DNA from: Phallusia fumigata | Taxonomy: Eukaryota > Chordata > Ascidiacea > Phlebobranchia > Ascidiidae | NCBI GenBank assembly: GCA_008931825.1 | Contig: QXVZ01003120.1 | Coordinates: forward strand, 1-35,860 | DNA: 35,860 bases | Direction: 5' to 3' | Shown here: one piece after another, positions 24,589 through 34,714 of the stretch | Layout of the letters: every line of letters begins with the position of its first letter | Numbering within the stretch: the stretch's first letter is position 1 | Translations under genes and position numbers: made by a program | Notes under the pieces: model-generated | Told to the model about the DNA's origin: nothing | Database searches by the model: none | What the model saw: only the letters and a program-made list of their open reading frames with translations

Positions 24589-26520
24589 ATGAAAGTGATA
24601 TGTGCTGGTCTGCCGAAAACCGGAACGAAGACGATGGCATCAGCTTTACGCATTCTTGGCTATTCTGTGTACGACGCTCCAGAGGAATTGCTGAAGCAAC
24701 GTGAGACTTGGATTGAAATATTCGATGGGAAACACGACAAGAAAATGTACAAGGACATTGACGCTGTAACCGATCTTCCTTCGGTTGCTATGTGGAACCA
24801 AATTCTAGAAGCGTTTCCCAACTCAAAGGTAAAAACAGTACTTTTCTCCGAGTTTTTTCCACTCAAAGTTCCTATTCCAAGTTAGCCCCGTTTATGGTCT
24901 CATAGGATGAAATCTAACTTGAAAGTCACCACCATAAAACAATGTTAAGAAATTTATTTTTAAATCCAGGTGATTCTGATGAAACGGGATTCGGAAGATC
25001 AATGGTTCAAAAGTTTTTACGCAACATTCTCAAGAAGTCCTCTGCAAGCAAGTCGATATATTTTTTGTTGTTGCTCAATTATTGGTTTGTTTCATCCTTA
25101 ATTGGTTGGGCGGAATTTCGGCAGATGGCATAAAAGATTAATAGACATGATTATAGTATAGTGTCATGCTGCTTATAATACTAGGAGGGGCACTTGTATA
25201 CAGTTTAAAGTATCATTTCTCCCCTTGTAATTGTCGTTCCACCCTGATATCTTGTCGCCATTAGGCTCCCCTCGGTTTTAAAGATTAAACGTTACTTTTA
25301 CGTTCCTGGTTAACTTACAAGGTAATCTGGTTATATTTCTACATTTTTGCGTTTCAGCTGTCATACTTTCAAACAGGAGGTAATAAATAAAACTAAAAAA
25401 TATTATATTAGCTGTCACGCAAAAGCGTATGTCATGGAGTATGGACCAAGTATAGCCTTTCTTGTGTTATAAAACTGACGACCAAGGGAATTAAAACTGA
25501 CGACCACTCGAATACACAAAAAAACATGTAAAAAAAGTGAGTTTTTCATGTAAAAAGTGAAAACTTTGACAGACTTTCGGAAGCCCTAATGTCCAAATCC
25601 TCATGGCTATTTGTTGGTTGATGTCGCCCGTCTTGTACAGAAGTTGGGAAGAGCTTGATTTGGCTACTTCGCAAACACTTTCCACATAAATGAAATGGTT
25701 ACAAGGTTTGTGATTGGAATATGTTGGAACTAAATTAAATGTGCACCTGTTTACTTTTTGTGAATCTCTTTTCTGGAAAGGGTAGATGTTGTTTTCACTC
25801 CCTGCACTTTTTGCATCAAATGCTTGGTGCTTTTGAATGAAACTTTTGGCAGATATGGTCGCGGAGTTGTGCCATTTGTTTCGTTTGAACCTATAGCCCC
25901 AGTGGTTACTCCGTTATGCTCAAAAGAGCAACCGTTTCTGTAGGTTACTGACCCTTAAAGGCCACAGTTGTTTCCTGCTATCCCCTCAAGTGGTCAGAAT
26001 TGCATGCAATGTTTTAACTTTTGGTGCACGCCATTGCGGTGTTTACCCCTATTAACCCAGCAGTTACCCTGCTACCCCTTTAAAATGGTCAAGTTATTAA
26101 ACAATATCTAAATTGGCCAAAAAATATTTGGATTGAAAAACTGGTGGACAGGTTTTGGATATCATAGCAACTACCATATTTTTGTACGCAACCTATCATA
26201 GCATGGTGTTGAATTTTTACAGGTCTGCCTACAGGATACACGAAGCATACGTTCGTAGTGTTTGTCGCCAAGATCAATTGCTTGTGTACAATGTGAATGA
26301 AGGATGGAAACCCTTGTGCGAATTCCTGGACAAGCCTTTGCCGAAAGAGGAATTTCCTCATCTGAATAAAGACTCTGAAATTATCGACAGCACTCTGGGT
26401 CTTGAAACAATGGAAGAGTATTTTCAGGAAATCAGAGATGAAATAGTACAAAGGGCAAAAACGTTCGGTTTTTGTTTTTTAGGATTGATATTCTGGATCT
26501 TGTGGATATTGTTGACGTAA
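24589..26520 (+). pseudogene. Array copy C, frameshifted sulfotransferase-like gene
   Basis: Exons by homology: 24589-24828, 24970-25047, 25573-25705 and 26223-26520. Exon 1 lacks 12 bases (four codons, IFRK, after KHDKK) and has the changes V72M and D74N relative to copy A. Exon 3 lacks 19 bases relative to copy A, after GAAGTTGGG near 25647, which shifts the frame and brings a TAA at 25687-25689. The product would lose exon 4 and its membrane segment. Splice sites survive, including a GC donor at 25048, and exon 4 is still open, so the damage looks recent. A truncated product of about 140 residues is possible. Confidence 0.8.
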
Positions 26521-26574
26521 AACGTCGTTTCGTTTTAAATCATACACAGCCACCAAATGAAGTATGTAGTTCTA

Positions 26575-26720
26575 ACAGCAGCAAGGAGATGTTTAAAAGC
26601 TCCCCATTTCCCCAACACAAATGCCTACAACAATCATGATACTGAAATAGGTACGAAAACTGGTTGGTGATTTCAAAGTGGTGTACCGACATGTAAAAGA
26701 TTAAGAACCACTGCTTTAAA
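26575..26720 (+). repeat. hAT-like element remnant after copy C
   Basis: Closely similar to 20100-20245 after copy A, ending GATTAAGAACCACTGC. Supports duplication of the A/C unit with its flank. Confidence 0.45.
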
Positions 26721-27721
26721 GTACTTGCCGTTTTTCGTACTTTGTCTTGCATTTCTGTATAGCCTTAATTTTTTGTTTTTATTATAACCAAAAAAAACGA
26801 AATCTCTCAGCTATTGCACAATGTTACAAGTATCACGCATGCTTAACAAAATTAGTTCCATAAAGTGACAAAAATGCGACTTGCTGTCTCTGAATTGGTT
26901 GTGAATAATATGCAAGTTTTAGTGTTAAGATTCCGGTTTATGTGACTTGATTCCACAAATGTGATACAATAGTTCGCGTTGGGTATTAAAGAAGAAGGCC
27001 GCCAATCTTCGAAAACATAGAAATCAAATAAAAAAGTCCTTTGTCGGAACTACAATAGGAGAGGCTGCTTTATAGCATACCATGGTTGATAACCTTGAAT
27101 GAGTTAATGATTACACAGCTCAGAGAGACGGCGGGTTGGTTTGCAGTAATTTGCAGCATGGAAAGTCTCCTGCAGTTAATATGTTGCTAACCCGTCATAA
27201 ATATCATTATAACGTTGCACAATATTCTTGGGTGAACAGTTCCTTGATAATTATTTGAAGCAGGCGATTAAAACGATGGTAGCAAATATCACGCTGATTC
27301 GGAGTGTTGCCTGTTCTGCACGTCGAAAGCGGGTTTCTGAACTAGCTTCGCGCAGCCAACCGAGAGAACCTTTTATTCATAGTCTAGGCAGTTGCACATC
27401 TCTCTGAAAATAACGCGAAAGGTGGATTAAAAAGTTTAAGTTGCTTTGAAATCGAATTCAAGACAGGCTTGTAACCGCTCTGTGTATAAAGTTTGTTGAA
27501 AAAGCCAAGTGAAGCATGTAAAGTCTTGTATGTAAACACAGTCGCGGTGTTTCAACATTTACAACGGAAATAAACTTGTATCAGCGTGTAAGAAGAAGCC
27601 AACCAAATTAGGAAAGAAGTGGGGTTTGGTATATGTATTGGAGTCTCGAAGCTTGTCCACATTAGGTAGAACGTGTATAGTTGATATTTGTTGGATCAGA
27701 TAACTTAACGACAACTTCAAA
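26721..27721. other. Intergenic and upstream region of copy D
   Basis: No exon. It is a close copy of the region before copy B, with small insertions and deletions. Confidence 0.55.
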
Positions 27722-29692
27722 ATGAAAGTAATATGTGCTGGTCTGCCGAAAACCGGAACAAAGACGATAGCATCAGCTTTACGCATTCTCGGCTATTCTG
27801 TGTACGACGCTCCAGAGGAATTGCTGAAGCAACGTGAGACTTGGATTGAAATATTCGATGGGAAACACGACAAGAATATATTCAAGAAAATGTACAAGGA
27901 CATCGACGCTGTAACCGATCTTCCTTCGGTTGCTGTGTGGGACCAAATTCTAGAAGCGTTTCCCGACTCAAAGGTAAATATCATCACCCAAAAGGTTATG
28001 TCACATTTCTGTCACTAATTCAAAGCAATGTTGAGAAATCTACTTTTAATATCCAGGTGATTCTGATGAAACGGGATTCGGAAGATCAGTGGTACAAAAG
28101 CTTTTACGACCATTTCTCAATGCATCCCACAAAGGTAAGGGCAGAGTTTGTCTGTTGCTGGTTTGTTTGCTTTTGTTTTATCATTGGTGGACGGAACGCG
28201 TTAAACCCGCATTTGTCTGGTCAACGAATCGAGTCATTTCTTCATACATAAGTGTTTGCCATTTAACATCATACTTTTGAACAAGTTGATTTAAAATACT
28301 ATAGCAGTGTCTGCGGTTCATAAACCGGCGAGTCTGCGTAGCTCAGTTGGTAAAGCGCCTGCCCTGGTTAGGCTGATTGTCGTGGGTTCGAATCTCACTA
28401 CTAACTAGATGTTTCTAGCACATGCCTTGCAGAATAGAAATGCCTGACATTTAGGGTTACGCCTTGGCCTGGCGTACTGTAATTTGTGAAAACAAGGGTT
28501 CCTAACCAGGGGTACCCCAAACTCAAGGGGTACAAGACCTGTCACTTGGGGGTACGAGCATAATTGGGGCCAAATAGATAGATACTGCATAACATCTATG
28601 ACATCTTAAAAAGCATTGTTCGTTATTCAAACATAAGAACAATAATTAATCTTTTCCGGAAAATACGAAGGCGGGTAGAACAACTGGTTGGTGTTTTCAA
28701 AGAAGTACCGATAAGGAAAAAGTTAAGAATCTCTGCTTTAAACAAAATGTTTAATGTTTTAAACAAATGCTAGCTTCGAGGCAAAACTTGACAAAAAAAG
28801 CATGAAATAAACTGGTGTTAAACTGAAAAGGAGTTGATTGTGTTCAAATGGATTTAACAGGCCTTCGGATGTCCCAATCTTTTCGTCTTCCTGGCCACAC
28901 GGCGACTGATATCGTGTGGGTTATATACAACTTGGTTGCTACTGTTGAAAAGTAGAAACGCTTGTTTTGGTCACACTGCTACTTGTTACAACATAAACGA
29001 GATGCTATCAAGGTTAGTATCGTTGATCAAAGTTAAACTGATACAAAAAATATATTTTAAATATTGCAGCACAACTTGAGGGTGAACGAATGCAATCCTT
29101 TTGCGCTTACAAAAAATCTAGACAAATGATCTGAGGCAGTAATTCTCAACCTTTGTGATTTCATGGACCGCTTTAATCGATATACAAAGCTAAAATCCTT
29201 CACCCGAAATTTAATTCTTAAATAGTATAAACAAATTCCCCCTTGTACACACAGAGTTCCCCTTGTGGGGAATTCCCTCCCGGTAGAGAACCCAATTGCA
29301 ATCTCTATGTGCAAATTTTGTGAACGGTTCTGGACTTAGCGCTAACTGCTATTTGTTTACCCATCATACAAAAATTCGTGTTGAATTTTCGCAGGGCTGC
29401 CTACAGAAAACACGAAGCATATGTTCGTAGTGTTTGTCGCCAAGATCAGTTGCTTGTGTACAATGTGAATGAAGGTTGGAAACCCTTGTGCGAATTCCTG
29501 GACAAGACTTTGCCGAAAGAGGAATTTCCTCATCTGAACAAAGACGCCGAAATTCTGCACAGCACATTGGGTCTTGAAGCGCTTGATCAGTTTACCCAGG
29601 AAATAAAAGGCGAAATAATACAAATGGCAAAAACGATTGGCTTATGTTTCTTATTACTTGTGTTCTGGATCTTGTGGATGTTGTTGATGTAA
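27722..29692 (+). CDS. Sulfotransferase-like P-loop protein, array copy D
   Basis: Exons 27722-27973, 28057-28134, 28861-29012 and 29395-29692, in phase, about 259 residues. It is the sister of copy B: same upstream region, GT donor after exon 2 (GTAAGG at 28135), the same type of exon 3 (AFGCPNLFVFLATRR..) and exon 4 (LEALDQFTQEIKGE). Exon 1 ends FPDSK rather than FPNSK. P-loop-like PKTGT, R90/S99, GWKPLCEFL, FPHLNKD and the C-terminal hydrophobic segment are all present. No disruption seen. Confidence 0.85.
28332..28405 (+). repeat. tRNA-derived element in copy D intron 2
   Basis: A box TAGCTCAGTTGG, B box GGTTCGAATCT, and an anticodon-like arm GCC-CTGGTTA-GGC. Acceptor stem pairing is broken at several positions. 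Same insertion as in copy B, so it predates the B/D duplication. Confidence 0.6.
28493..28735. repeat. hAT-like MITE in copy D intron 2
   Basis: 243 bases from CAAGGGTTCCTAACC to AGTTAAGAATCTCTG, the more complete partner of the element at 22005-22221. The ends are inverse to each other with mismatches. Confidence 0.5.
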
Positions 29693-30883
29693 AACAAAAT
29701 TTTGTGTTAACCTGTCTGCATTTAACAAATGTCTGGTACCCCTGTTACCCCGACATGCTCGCTGTAAACTTTCTCTCTACCATTGCAACTTTATCATGTG
29801 ATGCTATACATAATAAATTTATGCTTCAATCTTATGTTCCTTTTTGCAATGTAAACTGCACAAACCTAAAAATAACCCCAAACCCTCCTAGCTATCAACA
29901 TGTTATAAGTATCGCACAACACGCACGATTATAACCGAATCGGTTCCATGAAGCTGCAAAAACGATTCAAGCTGTACTGATATGGTTAGACTGGAGGGTG
30001 TTGTTGATATGACCTGAAGAAAAATAAAATAGCCCGAAGCTATTGTGCTGCTAAGGGCACTGAGCTGAGAAAACGCCTTGGTGAAATAAATCTATGTAAC
30101 ATTAGTATGAAAGAAGGTCACCAACTTACGACAATATAGAAATCAATTGAAGAAAATCACCACCAGAATTACAACAGGAGAGACTGCTTTAAAAGTTACT
30201 GCAGTTGACATTGTACGAGTTAAAGATTAAACAGCTGAGAGGGTAGGTTTGTTTGCCACCATTCACCGCATAGAAGATTTCTGGTAGTACGGAGAAAAGT
30301 GCTTGGTTGAATAGTTACTTTATGCTGCAGGTTAATGTTTAATGTTTAAAACTCGCCGTACAATATTATAAAACGTTGCACACAGCAAAGTATTCTTCTG
30401 TGAACATTTACCCAATGGTAGTAGAACATGTCGCACTGTTTCTGCAGTCCGTGATTCTGCACAGTTTGCATAGCGAAAGTAGATTTTTGAACCAGCTTGG
30501 AGCAGTCAACCGAGAGAATATTTGGGTAACTATTCTAGACAGGCGCACACCTCTCTGTAAATACCAACCTTGCCACACGTTTGAAGTTGTGTATGCAAAC
30601 ACAGTAGCGGTGTTTCAAAGTTGACAAGGGGAAATAAACTTGTACCAACGTGTAAGTAGAATGTTAGATATTGGTTGCCTTTGGGCTGTGTCTTGGAGGG
30701 CTGTGTATTGCTAAAACTTGTAGTTTGTATTTCTGCGTATAATTTATGTAGATAACTGAAATGTTAAAAAAGTATGCTATAAATATAACTTTTGATCAGA
30801 TTTTTGTTGCACATTCGCATAAAAAACCTATTATAATGCAATAGTATCGGACATATCATTCTGCAATAAAAGAGAACCCCAAG
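29693..30883. other. Intergenic region before copy E
   Basis: No exon. From about 29970 it is almost identical, at an offset of 1316 bases, to 31285-32199 before copy F. It lacks about 60 bases that are present near 31215-31280. Confidence 0.7.
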
Positions 30884-32315
30884 ATGAAAGTGATATGTGC
30901 TGGTCTGCCGAAAACCGGAACAAAGACGATAGCATCAGCTTTACGCATTCTCGGCTATTCTGTGTACGACGCTCCAGAGGAATTGCTGAAGCAACGCGAN
31001 GTAAACTTTTGCTCTCTACCTTCGCAATCTTTTATTTGATACTATACATAATAAATTTATGCTTTAATGTTATGATTCTTTTTGCAATTAAACTGCACAA
31101 ACCGTCGAATTATAAACCAAAAATAACCCCAAACCCTCTTAGCTACTCCAGCATGTTATAAGTATCACACAACACGCACGATTATAACCAAATCGGTTCC
31201 ATGAAGCTGCAAAAAATTCTCTTCGACCGGAAAAAAACGCCTCGTTAGACAAATATGACGTATCGCTGTGTCTCATCACGATTCAAGCTGTACTGACATG
31301 GTTAGACTGGAGGGTGTTGTTGATATGACCTGAAGAAAAATAAAATAGCCCGAAGCTATTGTGCTGCTAAGGGCACTGAGCTGAGAAAACGCCTTGGTGA
31401 AATAAATCTATGTAACATTAGTATGAAAGAAGGTCACCAACTTACGACAATATAGAAATCAATTGAAGAAAATCACCACCAGAATTACAACAGGAGAGAC
31501 TGCTTTAAAAGTTACTGCAGTTGACATTGTACGAGTTAAAGATTAAACAGCTGAGAGGGTAGGTTTGTTTGCCACCATTCACCGCATAGAAGATTTCTGG
31601 TAGTACGGAGAAAAGTGCTTGGTTGAATAGTTACTTTATGCTGCAGGTTAATGTTTAATGTTTAAAACTCGCCGTACAATATTATAAAACGTTGCACACA
31701 GCAAAGTATTCTTCTGTGAACATTTACCCAATGGTAGTAGAACATGTCGCACTGTTTCTGCAGTCCGTGATTCTGCACAGTTTGCATAGCGAAAGTAGAT
31801 TTTTGAACCAGCTTGGAGCAGTCAACCGAGAGAATATTTGGGTAACTATTCTAGACAGGCGCACACCTCTCTGTAAATACCAACCTTGCCACACGTTTGA
31901 AGTTGTGTATGCAAACACAGTAGCGGTGTTTCAAAGTTGACAAGGGGAAATAAACTTGTACCAACGTGTAAGTAGAATGTTAGATATTGGTTGCCTTTGG
32001 GCTGTGTCTTGGAGGGCTGTGTATTGCTAAAACTTGTAGTTTGTATTTCTGCGTATAATTTATGTAGATAACTGAAATGTTAAAAAAGTATGCTATAAAT
32101 ATAACTTTTGATCAGATTTTTGTTGCACATTCGCATAAAAAACCTATTATAATGCAATAGTATCAGATATATCATTCTGCAATAAAAGAGAACCCCAAGA
32201 TGAAAGTGATATGTGCTGGTCTGCCGAAAACCGGAACAAAGACGATGGCATCAGCTTTACGCATTCTTGGCTATTCTGTGTACGACGCTCCAGAGGAATT
32301 GCTGAAGCAACGCGA
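29766..32315. other. Probable unmerged contig overlap around N at 31000
   Basis: 29766-30999 and 31001-32315 contain the same order of features: 3' flank, upstream region, first 116 bases of exon 1. The last roughly 900 bases are almost identical, whereas the first 250 differ more and resemble the flank after copy B (23383 onward). Either E and F exon 1 are two alleles of one gene, or several kilobases with further genes are missing at the N. Confidence 0.6.
30884..30999 (+). pseudogene. Array copy E, exon 1 fragment cut by a single N
   Basis: The first 116 bases of a family exon 1 (38 codons, PKTGT motif present), then one N at 31000, after which the sequence is that of a 3' flank of a B-type copy. 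The rest of the gene is missing from the assembly. Upstream sequence is C/F-type, while the third-position pattern in exon 1 (ATAGCATC, CTCGGC) is B/D-type, which suggests gene conversion or a different allele. It is not a natural truncation as far as can be seen. Confidence 0.7.
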
Positions 32316-34466
32316 GACTTGGATTGAAATATTCGATGGGAAACACGACAAGAATATATTCAAGAAAATGTACAAGGACATCGACGCTGTTACCGATCTG
32401 CCTTCGGTTGCTGTGTGGGACCAAATTCTAGAAGCGTTTCCCAACTCAAAGGTGAATATCATCACGGTCTTTAAAGATTTAACTTATGTCATGCGCTGGC
32501 CTTGTAATGTTGAGATGTATTTACTGTATTCAGATGCTTAAGTGGCAATTTTACAGAACTTCATTTCAAAAATATAGGTGTAAATTTCTTGGTGTTTTCT
32601 CAGTTTTTAATCTTATCACAAAGGTCTCATGGTCTAAAAAATGTTAGCCAACCGGCAAAGGGTTACTTGGTTTTCGAGCGCCAGTAATTCGAATAAATTG
32701 ATTTGTGCATTCGCATTCATAAATTGTTAAACAGGTGTTAAAGAACGATTATTCAAAAGGTGTTCGAATAAAAAGATTTATTCGAATATTTTATTTGTAG
32801 TCGTGAATTGGTTCAAACCTTTTAAAGTCAGACAATTAATTTTTTTGGAATACAACAAATTAGGGGCAGCGAATAGCGCAAAGCCGGGTTGAAATACAAC
32901 ACAATCTTGAGGCTACAGCACATGGAAGTCACCACTCAAAACTGTAATAAGAAATCTACTTTTATATCCAGGTGATTCTGATGAAACGGGATTCTGAAGA
33001 TCAATGGTTCAAAAGTTTTTACGCAACATTCTCGATAGATCCCAGAAAGGCAAGTCCAGAATTTCTCTTTTTGCTGTATCCGTGTTTTGTTTGGTTTGTT
33101 TTATCATTGGTAGGCGAAACAACACAACCCACGATTGGCCCGGGTTATGTACACGTGTGTTGCTTTTTTATACCANGTAATAAGAAATCTACTTTTATAT
33201 CCAGGTGATTCTGATGAAACGGGATTCTGAAGATCAATGGTTCAAAAGTTTTTACGCAACATTCTCGATAGATCCCAGAAAGGCAAGTCCAGAATTTCTC
33301 TTTTTGCTGTATCCGTGTTTTGTTTGGTTTGTTTTATCATTGGTAGGCGAAACAACACAACCCACGATTGGCCCGGGTTATGTACACGTGTGTTGCTTTT
33401 TTATACCATACTTTGGATGAGGTTAGTAAAAACAACGGCAGCAATTCGACTTTCGGCAGATACATCATGAGCCTGTGAAGCTCAGTTGGTAGAAGGTCAG
33501 CCCCGGATCGGCTTCAGTCGTGGGTTCGAATCCCACCGCAGGCTACATTTTTTGTGGCTCGCGCCTTGCTGAATTATAATATTTGGCGTTTGGTGTTAAG
33601 TGTAAAGAAATTGTTTTTTTGTCGATAGCTGTTAAGCAAAATTACACGAAAAAAACAACTGCGGTTGAGAAATAAATCCATTGATTGTGTTCATATGGAT
33701 TCGAACCCATGGCCTATTGAACTATGTTGAAAACTAAACGCCCTTCACGTTTACAGCCATATGGAAGCTCAAGCCTTCCTGTCTTCTTGGCCATTTGCCG
33801 ATTGATTTCACCTGCAATGTATAGAACTTGGTTGGTGCTGGTGAAATGTAGGAGAGCTTGTTTCGGACATTCTGCTAATCGTTTCGACATTAATGAGATG
33901 CTAGCAAGGTTGGTGCAACTTTAATCAGAAACGTTTAATTTAACAGCAAAAGGCAATAATAATTTGTGAGCTGCAGACAGTGCACATTGTTTCGACCTGT
34001 AAAGTCTCATCAGTGCAGCTGTTGACAGGACGTTGGCCGTTTAGGCTAGTCTAGCCAAATTACGTTCGGCACTCCAGAGTAACAAGTTGAAAAGCCATGA
34101 CTCACGTCATCTGTTCGTCTACAGGCTTTTCAGCCTGATACTCACAACAAACTGTTGAATTTTCGCAGGTCTGCCTACAGAAAACACGAAGCATATGTTC
34201 GTAGTGTTTGTCAGCAAGATCAGTTGCTTGTGTACAATGTGAATGAAGGATGGAAACCCTTGTGCGAATTCCTCGACAAGCCTTTGCCGAAAGAGGAATT
34301 TCCTCATCTGAACAAAAACTCTGAAATCATGCACAGTACTCTGGGTCTTGAAGCGCTAGATCAATTAGTCCAGGAAATCAGATGTGAAATAATACAAAGG
34401 ACAAAAACTTTTGGCATATGTTTCTTATTACTTGTGTTCTGGATTTTGTGGATGTTGTTGATGTGA
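32200..34466 (+). CDS. Sulfotransferase-like P-loop protein, array copy F
   Basis: Exons 32200-32451, 32972-33049, 33757-33908 and 34169-34466 join in phase to about 259 residues. Motifs are as in copy A: PKTGT, R90..S99, GWKPLCEFL, FPHLNK and a C-terminal hydrophobic helix. Exon 3 (PYGSSSLPVFLAICRLISP..) is a third, distinct version. Exon 2 ends at a GC donor (GCAAGT at 33050). Intron 1 is about 520 bases, far longer than the roughly 80-140 in the others. Exon 2 is present twice (also 33205-33282), but the second lies in an exact duplication after an N at 33176 and is probably an assembly artefact. Intron 2 holds a tRNA-like element and intron 3 a hammerhead ribozyme on the other strand. Confidence 0.8.
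32944..33408. other. Exact 232-bp duplication around N at 33176
   Basis: 32944-33175 is repeated without change at 33177-33408, including exon 2 of copy F. Zero divergence and the one-base N point to two contig ends that overlap and were not merged. Confidence 0.85.
33471..33544 (+). repeat. tRNA-like element in copy F intron 2
   Basis: The best tRNA-like fold in the window: acceptor GCCTGTG (33471-33477) pairs fully with CGCAGGC (33537-33543, one G-U), and the T arm is perfect (GTGGG-TTCGAAT-CCCAC). The D stem is broken (GCTC against GAAG), the anticodon stem has four pairs, and the base before the anticodon is C instead of the universal U. It is a recent tRNA pseudogene or SINE head and not a working tRNA. 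Confidence 0.6.
33969..34020 (-). ncRNA. Hammerhead ribozyme, type I, complete core
   Basis: Read on the minus strand. Stem I is AGCTGCA (34020-34014) with TGCAGCT (33975-33969), seven perfect pairs. Then CTGATGA (34013-34007). Stem II is GAC(T)..(G)GTC (34006-33994) with a G-C closing pair and a five-base loop. GAAA (33993-33990) follows. Stem III is short, ACA with TGT (33990-33988 and 33979-33977), and is opened by the A15.1-U16.1 pair. The cleavage triplet is GTC, with the scissile bond after 33976. Every conserved core base of the hammerhead consensus is present. It is predicted to self-cleave when the minus strand is transcribed. It lies in intron 3 of copy F, on the opposite strand. 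Type I hammerheads in animals are known from Penelope-like elements and retrozymes; no second copy that would frame a retrozyme was seen. Confidence 0.85.
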
Positions 34467-34714
34467 AACGTAATTTCATTTCCCCTGTATACAGCCATTC
34501 GATTCCCACCTATAACGTAACGTTATTCACAATTGTCATTTATTGTTACACTCTTCATGTTGATGCAAACGAAGTTTTATTTGGTTTGGGGAGAAGTTCC
34601 TTCGCATAAGGGTCAAAACGCTGAGATTTTCAACAAAAAAGAATTGAATTATTATTCTATTCTTCTGTGTAGAATAAATACACAATATTTGCCAGAGAAC
34701 TTGTATTCAGTGGC

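Noticed and set aside
30376-31940. Identical 82-codon frames at 30376 and 31692 as a conserved small protein
   Set aside because: The identity comes from duplication of the whole non-coding upstream region; the frame is closed by changes in the related sequence before copy C.
18227-32465. Antisense frames opposite exon 1 of each array copy (ending SGASYTE)
   Set aside because: They are mirror frames of the conserved P-loop exon and lack their own start context or homology.
33050-33175. Exon 2 of copy F reading on through a hydrophobic stretch as a short membrane protein
   Set aside because: All copies hit stops at different places and share a GC or GT donor at the same position, so this is intron.
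33471-33544. A functional tRNA gene
   Set aside because: The acceptor and T arms pair well, but the D stem is broken and the universal U before the anticodon is C.
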